A DNA stretch of 51,684 nt. Source: Ralstonia sp. TCR112. GTDB taxonomy: Bacteria; Pseudomonadota; Gammaproteobacteria; Burkholderiales; Burkholderiaceae. Made by a program: the position numbers and the translations under genes. The notes under the pieces were generated by a model. The model did no database searches and was not told the DNA's origin. It saw only the letters and a list, made by a program, of their open reading frames with translations. Below are positions 25,222 through 32,139 of this stretch, one piece after another (the stretch's first letter is position 1; each line of letters starts with the position of its first letter). The stretch covers positions 1 through 51,684 of the forward strand of contig NZ_VOSS01000080.1 in assembly GCF_007997035.1 (NCBI RefSeq). The letters run 5' to 3'.

Positions 25222-25236
25222 TAGACGATTGGTCTA
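25222..25236. promoter_or_regulatory. TAGAC-N5-GTCTA operator-like site before the MDR oxidoreductase
   Basis: Perfect 5-bp arms in TAGACGATTGGTCTA, directly before the AGGAG of the oxidoreductase. It resembles the TAGACC-N4-GGTCTA box of the TetR-family regulator NemR but is 1 bp shorter. No TetR gene lies beside it. Confidence 0.45.
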
Positions 25237-25248
25237 CAGGAGATTGCC

Positions 25249-26280
25249 ATGCCGCAACGAGAAGCCGTCAATCGCCGCATCGTTCTCGCCAGCCGCCCCA
25301 GCGGCACGCCTTCGCTCGACAACTTCCGCATCGAAGAAACCGCCGTGCCCACGCCGCAGGACGGCCAGGTGCTGCTGCGTACGCTGTACCTGTCGCTCGA
25401 CCCTTACATGCGCAATCTGATGGACGAGGTCGGCCCCGGCTACGCGCCGCCCGTGGAGGTGGGCGCGCCCATGGTGGGCGGTACGGTCAGCCGCGTGGTG
25501 GCATCGCGGCACGCGCGGTTTCGCGAGGGCGATGTGGTGCTCGGCGCGGCTGGCTGGCAGGACTATGCCGTTGCCGCCGGCGACGAGTTGACCGCGCTGG
25601 GCGATATGCCCGAGCCGTCGCTGGCGCTGGGCGGGCTCGGCATGCCGGCGTTTGCCGCGTACGTTGGGCTGCTCGACATTGGCGAGCCCAAGCCCGGCGA
25701 AACCGTGGTGGTGGCCGCGGCCACGGGCGCGGTCGGTGCGGTGGTCGGACAGATTGCCAAGCTCAAGGGCGCGCGCGTGGTCGGCATTGCCGGCGGCGCG
25801 GATAAATGCCGCTACGCCGTCGACACGCTCGGCTTTGACGCTTGCCTGGACCGCCGCCAGCCCGACCTCGCGAAGCGCCTGGCCGAGGCCTGCCCAGACG
25901 GCATCGACGTGTACTTCGAAAACGTGGGCGGCGAGGTGTTCGACGCGGTGTTGCCGCTGCTGAACATCGGCGCACGCGTGCCGGTGTGCGGTTTCATTTC
26001 GCACTACAACGACGAGGCCGCCGCCGGGCCCGACCGCCTGCCCAAGGTCACCGCGACCGTGCTGCAGAAACGCGTGCGCATGCAGGGCTTCATCATCCTC
26101 GACCACTACGCCAGCCGCTACGACGCGTTCCAGCGCGACATGACTGCGTGGGTGGCGGCCGGCAAGGTCAAGGTGCGCGAAGACCGGGTCGACGGTCTGG
26201 AAAATGCCCCGGCCGCGTTCCTCGGCCTGCTCGAAGGACGCAACTTCGGCAAGCTCGTGGTGCGCGTGGGCGAGGCCTGA
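25249..26280 (+). CDS. NADP-dependent MDR oxidoreductase (CurA / leukotriene B4 dehydrogenase-like)
   Basis: Cytoplasmic NADPH-dependent double-bond reductase of 343 residues of the zinc-free medium-chain dehydrogenase group. The opening (RIVLASRPSGTPSLDNFRIEE) and SLDPYMRNLMDE are hallmark segments, and the nucleotide site reads AAATGAVGAVVGQIAKLKG. Residues YFENVGGEVFDAVLPLLN and ILDHYASRYD are also family-typical. Relatives reduce alpha,beta-unsaturated ketones and aldehydes such as curcumin or nonenal, so a detoxification role is likely. AGGAG precedes the ATG. A NemR-like palindrome overlaps the leader, suggesting electrophile-responsive control. Confidence 0.92.
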   Translation: MPQREAVNRRIVLASRPSGTPSLDNFRIEETAVPTPQDGQVLLRTLYLSLDPYMRNLMDEVGPGYAPPVEVGAPMVGGTVSRVVASRHARFREGDVVLGAAGWQDYAVAAGDELTALGDMPEPSLALGGLGMPAFAAYVGLLDIGEPKPGETVVVAAATGAVGAVVGQIAKLKGARVVGIAGGADKCRYAVDTLGFDACLDRRQPDLAKRLAEACPDGIDVYFENVGGEVFDAVLPLLNIGARVPVCGFISHYNDEAAAGPDRLPKVTATVLQKRVRMQGFIILDHYASRYDAFQRDMTAWVAAGKVKVREDRVDGLENAPAAFLGLLEGRNFGKLVVRVGEA

Positions 26281-26302
26281 TCGCCGGGGCGTTGTCCGTT
26301 GG

Positions 26303-27778
26303 TTATTGGGCTGCGGCGTCGCGGCGCTGTAGCGTCGGCGGCAGCCACGAGCCGTCGAGCGCGGCCTCCTTCGGCCACGTAAGCTGCATGCGCAGCACGA
26401 ACGGGCCGGTGGGCGGCGGCAGCCAGTTGTTGCGCATGCCCTTGGGCGGCGCACGCTGGATCAGGATGTCGAGCGAGCCGTCGCGGTTCAGGCGCGGGTG
26501 GTCGGCTTCGCTCAGCATGTTGCGCAGGCCCGTGCGTTCGGGCGCGCGTCGCGGCTGGCCGGGCGGGGACAGGGCGGCGATGGCCCAACCGGCATTCTCG
26601 GGCGGGAGCTGGTTGCGCTCGAAATGCAGGACGTAGCGGTGCGTGCTGTCCAGCGCCATGCCGTTGGTGTCGGTCGTGGCGGTGGCGATGAGCATGTCCT
26701 GCGGCAGGTCGGTACCGCCGCCGTTCCACGCGACGATGGCGCGCTGCGCGTAGTCCAGCCCATAGGCGCCGATCATGCGCGGGATGAACCAGCCGTTCTG
26801 CGTGACGGACGGCTGCTTGACGGCCAGCGCCAGTGTCTCGCGCGCGGCCGCTACTCCGCCGTCCATCACCTTCAGATTGGCGGCGCTGACGGCCTTGGCG
26901 TCAAACGGTGCACCCGGCACGATGCCCAACTCACGCAGCGATTGCAGCATCGTCGAATCGGCCGCGTGCGGCGGATTGTCCTTGAGCAGCTCGGCAAAGC
27001 GCGTGAAGTAGCTGTTCGCGTCCAGCGCGGTGACGCGGCGGCGCGCGGCATCCAGGCTGACGTCGAAGTCGGTGGCCTTGTCGGTGCTGACCTTGGCTTC
27101 GGCTTCAGCCTCGCGCAGGGCGGCCTTGCCGAAGGCGTCCAGCGGGGTGATGCGGAAGCGATCCTGCACGCGGCGCGCGGCCGTCATGTCACGTGGGCCG
27201 GCCACCTGCGTGCGGGCAACCACCCAGACGAGACTGGTCGGCGCGGCGATCTGCTTGACGCCGGCCGGCAGCGTACCCTCCCAGCCCGGCGGCGTGATGG
27301 CGTAATGCGCGGCACGGGCGCCCGTCGTGCGGTTGCCGAGTGACTCGAACACATCGTTCCACCCGTCGTGCAGTGCGACCCAGATGTGGCGGCGCCCCGT
27401 GTCGGGCAGGCTCAGGACGACCGGGCCGTTACGCAGATCGACGAAGGCGCTGCTGGCGAGCACGTCCACGCGCGCCCGCACGCCGGTGGGCAGGGCTTCG
27501 TCTTCCAGGGTGCGCTGGTGCATGAACGTGCCGGCCGGTGCCAGCGCGGATGTCGTCTGCACCAACGCGTCGGTCATCATCAACGGAAACGCGTAGACAT
27601 AGGCGGAGCGCACGAGCGCCTCGTTCGGCTTTGGCAGACGTTGTTCGATCGGGGCCGTGGTCGCGGCGTTCTGGGTGGAGCAGCCAGTCAGGCCCAGGGT
27701 AAGCGCCGAGGCCGCCACGCTCAGCGCCACAGCCGCCAGCTTGGTAAGCGGGCGCGCGGGCGCAGGGCAGTGCGTCAT
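26303..27778 (-). CDS. DUF1254/DUF1214 lipoprotein
   Basis: Exported lipoprotein of about 491 residues. The leader has a lipobox LGLTGC ending at residue 32, so the mature protein is probably anchored by C32. Residues 50-230 match DUF1254 (AYVYAFPLMMTDALV, WVALHDGWNDVFESLGNR) and residues 350-480 the DUF1214 end (GWFIPRMIGAYGLDYAQRA, YVLHFERNQLPPENAGW, then RNNWLPPPTGPFVLRMQL). The biochemical role of these domains is not known. AAAGGAG lies before the ATG at 27778. Convergent with the MDR oxidoreductase, 22 bp apart. Confidence 0.88.
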   Translation of the reverse strand: MTHCPAPARPLTKLAAVALSVAASALTLGLTGCSTQNAATTAPIEQRLPKPNEALVRSAYVYAFPLMMTDALVQTTSALAPAGTFMHQRTLEDEALPTGVRARVDVLASSAFVDLRNGPVVLSLPDTGRRHIWVALHDGWNDVFESLGNRTTGARAAHYAITPPGWEGTLPAGVKQIAAPTSLVWVVARTQVAGPRDMTAARRVQDRFRITPLDAFGKAALREAEAEAKVSTDKATDFDVSLDAARRRVTALDANSYFTRFAELLKDNPPHAADSTMLQSLRELGIVPGAPFDAKAVSAANLKVMDGGVAAARETLALAVKQPSVTQNGWFIPRMIGAYGLDYAQRAIVAWNGGGTDLPQDMLIATATTDTNGMALDSTHRYVLHFERNQLPPENAGWAIAALSPPGQPRRAPERTGLRNMLSEADHPRLNRDGSLDILIQRAPPKGMRNNWLPPPTGPFVLRMQLTWPKEAALDGSWLPPTLQRRDAAAQ

Positions 27779-27918
27779 CTTGTTCTCCTTTGTCGTCGGT
27801 GCGCGCAACAGGAAAGCAGACGCCTGTCGGACATCCCCCCAAGGATGCTTGCGCATACGGTTGCGTGGTGGCCGATCCCGTGGCTCCATGCATGTCGTGT
27901 GTTGAATCTTTGGAATGT

Positions 27919-27990
27919 AGAAGCGCCGCCCGCGCAAGTCAATTCAAGTGCAGCCGGGCATGCACGCATGGCTTGGCGCGGGCGGCTTCT
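27919..27990 (-). other. Long imperfect hairpin just after the nitronate monooxygenase stop
   Basis: Segments 27919-27938 and 27972-27990 pair through CCGCCCGCGC plus flanking AAG/CTT and AGAAG/CTTCT, with a single-base bulge on each side, around a 33-nt apical part. The stem begins at the stop codon. There is no T-run, so it may be a factor-dependent terminator or 3' stabiliser. The rest of the gap up to 27988 shows no gene. Confidence 0.5.
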
Positions 27991-28972
27991 AGAGGCGCAG
28001 GTGCAGCGCGAGGCGCAACTTTGCCGCGTCGTATTCGGCTTTCATGCGCGCCACGATTTCGGCGGCGGGCGGCAGATCGGCGATCTGTCCGACACCCTGG
28101 CCCGCGCCCCAGATGTCTTTCCAGGCTTTGGCGCGCGAGCTGCCGTCGCCAAAGTTCATCTTTGATTTGTCCGCCTCGGGCAGGGCCGCCGGGTCCAGGC
28201 CGGCCAGTTCGATGCTTTCGCGGATGTAGTTGCCGTGCACGCCGGTAAAGAGGTTGGTGTAGATGATGTCCGATGCGGCTGCGCGGAGGATGGCCTGCTT
28301 GTAGCTCTCGGCGGCGTGGGCTTCCTGGCTGGCGATGAAGCGCGTGCCGATGTAGGCAAGGTCCGCGCCCATGGCCTGCGCGGCCAGGATGGCATCGCCT
28401 GTGGCGATCGCACCCGACAGCGCGATGGGCCCGTCGAAGATGCGCCGCACCTCGCCCACCAGCGCAAACGGCGAGAGCGTTCCGGCATGCCCGCCCGCGC
28501 CGGCAGCGACCAGAATCAGGCCGTCGACGCCAGCTTCCAAGGCCTTTTCCGCATGGCGCAGGTTGATCACGTCGTGCAGCACGATGCCGCCGTAGCTGTG
28601 CACGGCATCCAGGATTTCCTTGACGGGCGCGCGCAGCGAGGTGATGAAGATCGGCACCTTGTGCTTGACGCACGTGGCCACGTCCTGCTCCAGCCGCGCG
28701 TTTGAGTGGTGCACGATCTGGTTGACGGCAATCGGCCCCACCACGTCCTGCGGATGCGCGGCGCGGTACGCCGCCAGTTCCTCGTTCATCTGCGTGAGCC
28801 AATCGTCCAGCACCTCCGCCGGGCGCGCATTGAGCGCCGGAAACGCCCCGACGATGCCGGCCTTGCATTGCGCCAGCACCAGTTCCGGATAGCTGACGAT
28901 GAACATCGGTGAACCGATGACGGGCAGCGTCAGGTGCTGCAGCACGGGCGGCAGGTGCTTGGCGGCGGGCAT
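27989..28972 (-). CDS. Nitronate monooxygenase / 2-nitropropane dioxygenase family
   Basis: FMN-dependent TIM-barrel monooxygenase of 327 residues that oxidises toxic alkyl nitronates to carbonyl compounds. The FMN and active-site segment is VAAGAGGHAGTLSP with the expected catalytic H162; other family patterns are SPMFIVSYPELVLAQCKAGIVGAFP, YGGIVLHDVINLRHAEKA and GADLAYIGTRFIASQEA. The start at 28972 is chosen for CAGGAGACGCC ahead of the ATG. The start region carries a TATAAT box inside an inverted repeat. Alone on its strand, followed by a hairpin. Confidence 0.9.
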   Translation of the reverse strand: MPAAKHLPPVLQHLTLPVIGSPMFIVSYPELVLAQCKAGIVGAFPALNARPAEVLDDWLTQMNEELAAYRAAHPQDVVGPIAVNQIVHHSNARLEQDVATCVKHKVPIFITSLRAPVKEILDAVHSYGGIVLHDVINLRHAEKALEAGVDGLILVAAGAGGHAGTLSPFALVGEVRRIFDGPIALSGAIATGDAILAAQAMGADLAYIGTRFIASQEAHAAESYKQAILRAAASDIIYTNLFTGVHGNYIRESIELAGLDPAALPEADKSKMNFGDGSSRAKAWKDIWGAGQGVGQIADLPPAAEIVARMKAEYDAAKLRLALHLRL

Positions 28973-28982
28973 GGCGTCTCCT

Positions 28983-29036
28983 GGTTTGGCAAACCGGCAC
29001 AACAGGGCAGAGCATGTCGTTCGATTATAGGAACGA
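28983..29036 (-). promoter_or_regulatory. Promoter of the nitronate monooxygenase gene with two inverted repeats
   Basis: On the minus strand a consensus TATAAT (29029-29024) is the -10 box, with a weak -35. It lies inside TCGTTC-N8-GAACGA (29017-29036), so a bound regulator would mask it. A second palindrome, GGTTTG-G-CAAACC (28983-28995), sits just before the ribosome binding site. The transcript start would be near 29017. Confidence 0.5.
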
Positions 29037-29072
29037 TCCGGCACCCCGCCGTGCGCGGTCACCCCCCGGGGC

Positions 29073-29621
29073 TCAGACGTGCGCGTGCTGCGCTAGCAGT
29101 TCGATGAAGGCGCGGTTGAAGGCGGGCAGGTCATCGGGTTTGCGGCTGCTGACCCAGTTGCGGTCGGTCACCACCTCACGGTCGACCCACATGCCGCCGG
29201 CATTGCGGATGTCGTCCTGCAGCGTCGGCCAGCTCGTCAGCGTGCGGCCTCGCACCAGTCCGGCAGATACCATCAGCCACGGCCCGTGGCAGATCACGGC
29301 GATCGGCTTTTGCGCGCGCTCGAACGCTTTCACGAAGGCCTGCGCGGCCGGCACGACGCGCAGTGCATCGGCGTTGAACACCCCGCCCGGCAGCACCAGG
29401 CCGTCGAAGTCGTCTGCCTTGGCCTGGTCCAGCGTCACGTCCACCTTGAACGTATCGCCCTTGTCGGCGTGGTGCAGGCCGGTCACGCTGGGGCCTTTCG
29501 GCGCAATGATGCTGACGGTGGCACCGGCGCCTTCCAACGCCTGCTTGGGGCTGGCCAGTTCGGCCTGCTCGAACAGATCGTCGACGAGGATGGCGATGCG
29601 CATGTCATGCAATGGGGTCAT
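29073..29621 (-). CDS. DJ-1/PfpI-family (class I glutamine amidotransferase-like) protein
   Basis: Protein of 182 residues with the nucleophile elbow AVICHGPWL: C111 and H112, plus E18 (DDLFEQAEL), the acidic partner typical of PfpI/YhbO-type proteins. These act as glyoxalase-like or proposed deglycase enzymes against methylglyoxal, or as chaperones; the exact role here is unknown. AAGGAG precedes the ATG at 29621. It is divergent from the dehalogenase gene with 137 bp between, where I see only poor promoter matches. Confidence 0.9.
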   Translation of the reverse strand: MTPLHDMRIAILVDDLFEQAELASPKQALEGAGATVSIIAPKGPSVTGLHHADKGDTFKVDVTLDQAKADDFDGLVLPGGVFNADALRVVPAAQAFVKAFERAQKPIAVICHGPWLMVSAGLVRGRTLTSWPTLQDDIRNAGGMWVDREVVTDRNWVSSRKPDDLPAFNRAFIELLAQHAHV

Positions 29622-29758
29622 GGCGAACTCCTTGTCAGGGGAAATCAAAAGAAGAAAACGGCAGTGGACCATTTCGCAACGCGCGTGCCCGCTCTGCGCT
29701 AGCATGCGGAGCATTCGCCACGCATCACTTCAACCACGACCGATCACCGGAGACCCGC

Positions 29759-30685
29759 ATGACCACGCCGCTTTCCATCGATGCCGCCACCGCTGCCGCA
29801 GATGCCGCGCTGTTTCCCGGCTTTCGTCCGTTCCGCCAGATGGCCAACGGGGTGGAAATCGCCGGGGTGATCGGCGGGAGCGGGCCGCCGCTGCTGTTGC
29901 TGCATGGCCATCCGCAAAGCCATGTGATCTGGCATAAGGTGGCGCGCGAGCTGGCGCACGATTACACGGTCGTCGCGACCGATCTGCGCGGCTATGGCGC
30001 CTCGTCCAAGCCGGCCGGCAGCGCGCGGCATGCGGAATACAGCAAGCGCACCATGGCGCAGGACCAGATGGAGTTGATGCGCGCGCTCGGCTTCGGCCGC
30101 TTCCGGCTGTGCGCGCATGACCGCGGGGCGCGGGTGGCGCATCGCCTGTGTGTCGATCATCCCCTCCACGTCGAGCGCGCCATGCTGCTCGACATCGCCC
30201 CCACGCTGGCGATGTACGAACACACCGACATGGCGTTTGCGTCTGCCTACTGGCATTGGTTCTTCCTGATCCAGCCGTCGCCGTTTCCAGAGACGCTGAT
30301 CAACGCCACGCCCGATTTCTACATCAGCAAACTGATGGGCCTGCGCCACGCGGGGCTGGAACCGTTCGCCCCCGAAGCGATGGCCACCTACGCCGCTGCC
30401 ATGCGCGAACCTGCGTGCGTGCACGCCATGTGCGAGGACTACCGTGCCGCCGCCACCATCGACCTCGAACATGATCGCGCCGACCGCGACGCAGGCAAGC
30501 GCGTGAGCGTGCCGCTGCGTGTGTTGTGGGGCGAGCACGGCGTGATCCAGCGCTGCTTCAAGCCGTTGGAGTTGTGGAAAGCCGTGGCAGACGACGTGAG
30601 CGGCGGCACGGTGCCATGCGGGCATTACGTGCCGGAGGAGGCGCCGGAGGCGTTGCTCAAGGAGATGCGGGCGTACTTTGCCTGA
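29759..30685 (+). CDS. Haloacetate (fluoroacetate-type) dehalogenase
   Basis: Alpha/beta hydrolase of 308 residues that hydrolyses haloacetates. It keeps the whole active site of the structurally known fluoroacetate dehalogenase (numbering offset about 11, narrowing to 9 at the end): nucleophile D121, carboxylate-binding R122 and R125 (HDRGAR), D145, halide-binding H166 and W167 (YWHWFF), Y228 (CEDYRA) and catalytic H289 (CGHYVPEE). The His-Trp-Tyr halide pocket separates it from epoxide hydrolases, which share the fold. CGGAGACCC lies before the ATG. Divergent from a PfpI-type gene; no transporter for a haloacid is adjacent. The natural substrate may be another halogenated acid. Confidence 0.85.
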   Translation: MTTPLSIDAATAAADAALFPGFRPFRQMANGVEIAGVIGGSGPPLLLLHGHPQSHVIWHKVARELAHDYTVVATDLRGYGASSKPAGSARHAEYSKRTMAQDQMELMRALGFGRFRLCAHDRGARVAHRLCVDHPLHVERAMLLDIAPTLAMYEHTDMAFASAYWHWFFLIQPSPFPETLINATPDFYISKLMGLRHAGLEPFAPEAMATYAAAMREPACVHAMCEDYRAAATIDLEHDRADRDAGKRVSVPLRVLWGEHGVIQRCFKPLELWKAVADDVSGGTVPCGHYVPEEAPEALLKEMRAYFA

Positions 30686-30694
30686 GGCAGCAGC

Positions 30695-31378
30695 CTAGGC
30701 GTCGGCCCATTCGCGCAGCAGGTTGTGATACGTCGCGGTCAGGGCAATGACGGACGGATCGTCCTGTCCCAACAACCCCATCAGCCGCTGCAGTTCCGTG
30801 TCCATCTGGAACAGCAGCGTGCGATGGGCATCGCTGCGTACCATGCTCTGCAGCCAGAAGAACGAGCACACGCGCGCACCGCGCGTCACCGGTGTCACGC
30901 GGTGCAGGCTGCTGCTGGGGTAGAGCACCATGTCGCCCGCGCCGAGCCTGACGCGGTGCTCGCCGAAGGTGTCGTCGATAACGAGTTCGCCGCCGTCGTA
31001 GTCTTCGGGCTCGGTCAGGAACAGCGTGCAGGAGAGGTCGCTGCGGATGCGGAAATCCGTGCCGCGCAGATGGCGCACGGCGTTGTCGACGTGGTTGCCG
31101 AAGGTCTGGCCGCCCGCATAGCGGTTGAACAGCGGCGGAAACACCTTGAGCGGCAACGCGGCAGAAAAGAACAGCGTGTTGGCGGACAGCGCATCCTGAA
31201 TCAAGGTGCCAACCTCGCGCGCGGCCGGAGAGCCTTCGGGCAGTTGCATGTTGTGCTTCACGTGGCCCGACTGCGCGCCGGCCGTGACCTTGCCGTCTAC
31301 CCACTCGGCAGCGTCGATCGTGGCGCGGCACTGCGCGACCTGTTTCTTCGTGAGGACGGCGGGAATCTTCAGCAACAT
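30695..31378 (-). CDS. piuC: PiuC/YbiX Fe(II)- and 2-oxoglutarate-dependent PKHD hydroxylase
   Basis: Cytoplasmic dioxygenase of 227 residues, the usual length of PKHD-type YbiX/PiuC proteins. Iron ligands H96 and D98 (GNHVDNA) and H159 (SSLHRVTPV), with R169 expected to bind 2-oxoglutarate. In other bacteria it is produced under iron starvation next to catecholate siderophore receptors and is thought to modify siderophores or their catechol parts. It is the last gene of the Fur-box operon, its start overlapping the Sel1 gene by 10 bp. Confidence 0.93.
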   Translation of the reverse strand: MLLKIPAVLTKKQVAQCRATIDAAEWVDGKVTAGAQSGHVKHNMQLPEGSPAAREVGTLIQDALSANTLFFSAALPLKVFPPLFNRYAGGQTFGNHVDNAVRHLRGTDFRIRSDLSCTLFLTEPEDYDGGELVIDDTFGEHRVRLGAGDMVLYPSSSLHRVTPVTRGARVCSFFWLQSMVRSDAHRTLLFQMDTELQRLMGLLGQDDPSVIALTATYHNLLREWADA

Positions 31379-32139
31379 GGCGATGGGGTGTTCAGCACGC
31401 AGGCCAGCGCACGTAGACGCGCATCGGGATGGCCGGCGAGAAAGTCGTGCGCCTTCGCGAGGAAAGCGGGCGTGGCGGTGCGCGGCACGGCTTGCATCCA
31501 GGCGAGGGCATCGTCTGCGCGGTTGGCGAGTGCGAGCAGGCGCGCTGCGTTGAACTGACCGCGGAAGTCTCCGCCCTCTGCGGCACGCACATAGCAGCGC
31601 AGGGCCATCGCCGCGTCGGCCTCGACTTCCCAGCCGTCTTCATAGAAGCCACCCAGCACATTGACCGACTTGGCGTGTCCTTGTGCGGCCGCTGCCTGGA
31701 AGAGTGCGAACGCGCGAGCGCGGTCCGCCGCGATGCCGCGCCCGAGTTGCAGTTGCGTCGCGTAGTTGTACTGACCCCAATCGAGGCCGGCATCGGCAGC
31801 GCGGGCGTACCAGTGCGTGGCGGTCTTGTCGCAGGCCGGCGCGCCCCAGCCGTGCTCATAGCAGCGGCCCAGCATGTTGGCGGCCATCGCGTGGCTCGAC
31901 AGCGCGGCTGTCTTGAACCAGAACAGCGCTTCGCCGGGGTTGCGTTCGACACCCCGGCCATCGAGCAGCCATTGGCCGAAGATGGCCTGCGCTTCCGTGT
32001 GCCCGCGCTGGGCGGCTGACGCCAGCCAGCGCGCGGCGCGATCGGCGGGGCCGGTCAGCACGGCGTGGACGGCAACGATCACCGCCGGATCGGCTGTGGG
32101 GCCGACAGCGGCTGCGGCGGTTGCAGCGTCAGCCGGCAT
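31369..32139 (-). CDS. Sel1-repeat (TPR-like) protein of the siderophore receptor operon
   Basis: Protein of 256 residues with at least four Sel1 repeats of about 36 residues between residues 40 and 210 ([29 protein letters not shown], then [19 protein letters not shown] and so on), a helical-pair scaffold for protein contacts. No signal peptide, so it is probably cytoplasmic. Its ATG overlaps by one base the stop of the TonB receptor (TGATG), and its end overlaps piuC. Sel1 proteins accompany piuC/receptor loci in pseudomonads, but a role is unproven. Confidence 0.85.
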   Translation of the reverse strand: MPADAATAAAAVGPTADPAVIVAVHAVLTGPADRAARWLASAAQRGHTEAQAIFGQWLLDGRGVERNPGEALFWFKTAALSSHAMAANMLGRCYEHGWGAPACDKTATHWYARAADAGLDWGQYNYATQLQLGRGIAADRARAFALFQAAAAQGHAKSVNVLGGFYEDGWEVEADAAMALRCYVRAAEGGDFRGQFNAARLLALANRADDALAWMQAVPRTATPAFLAKAHDFLAGHPDARLRALACVLNTPSPCC

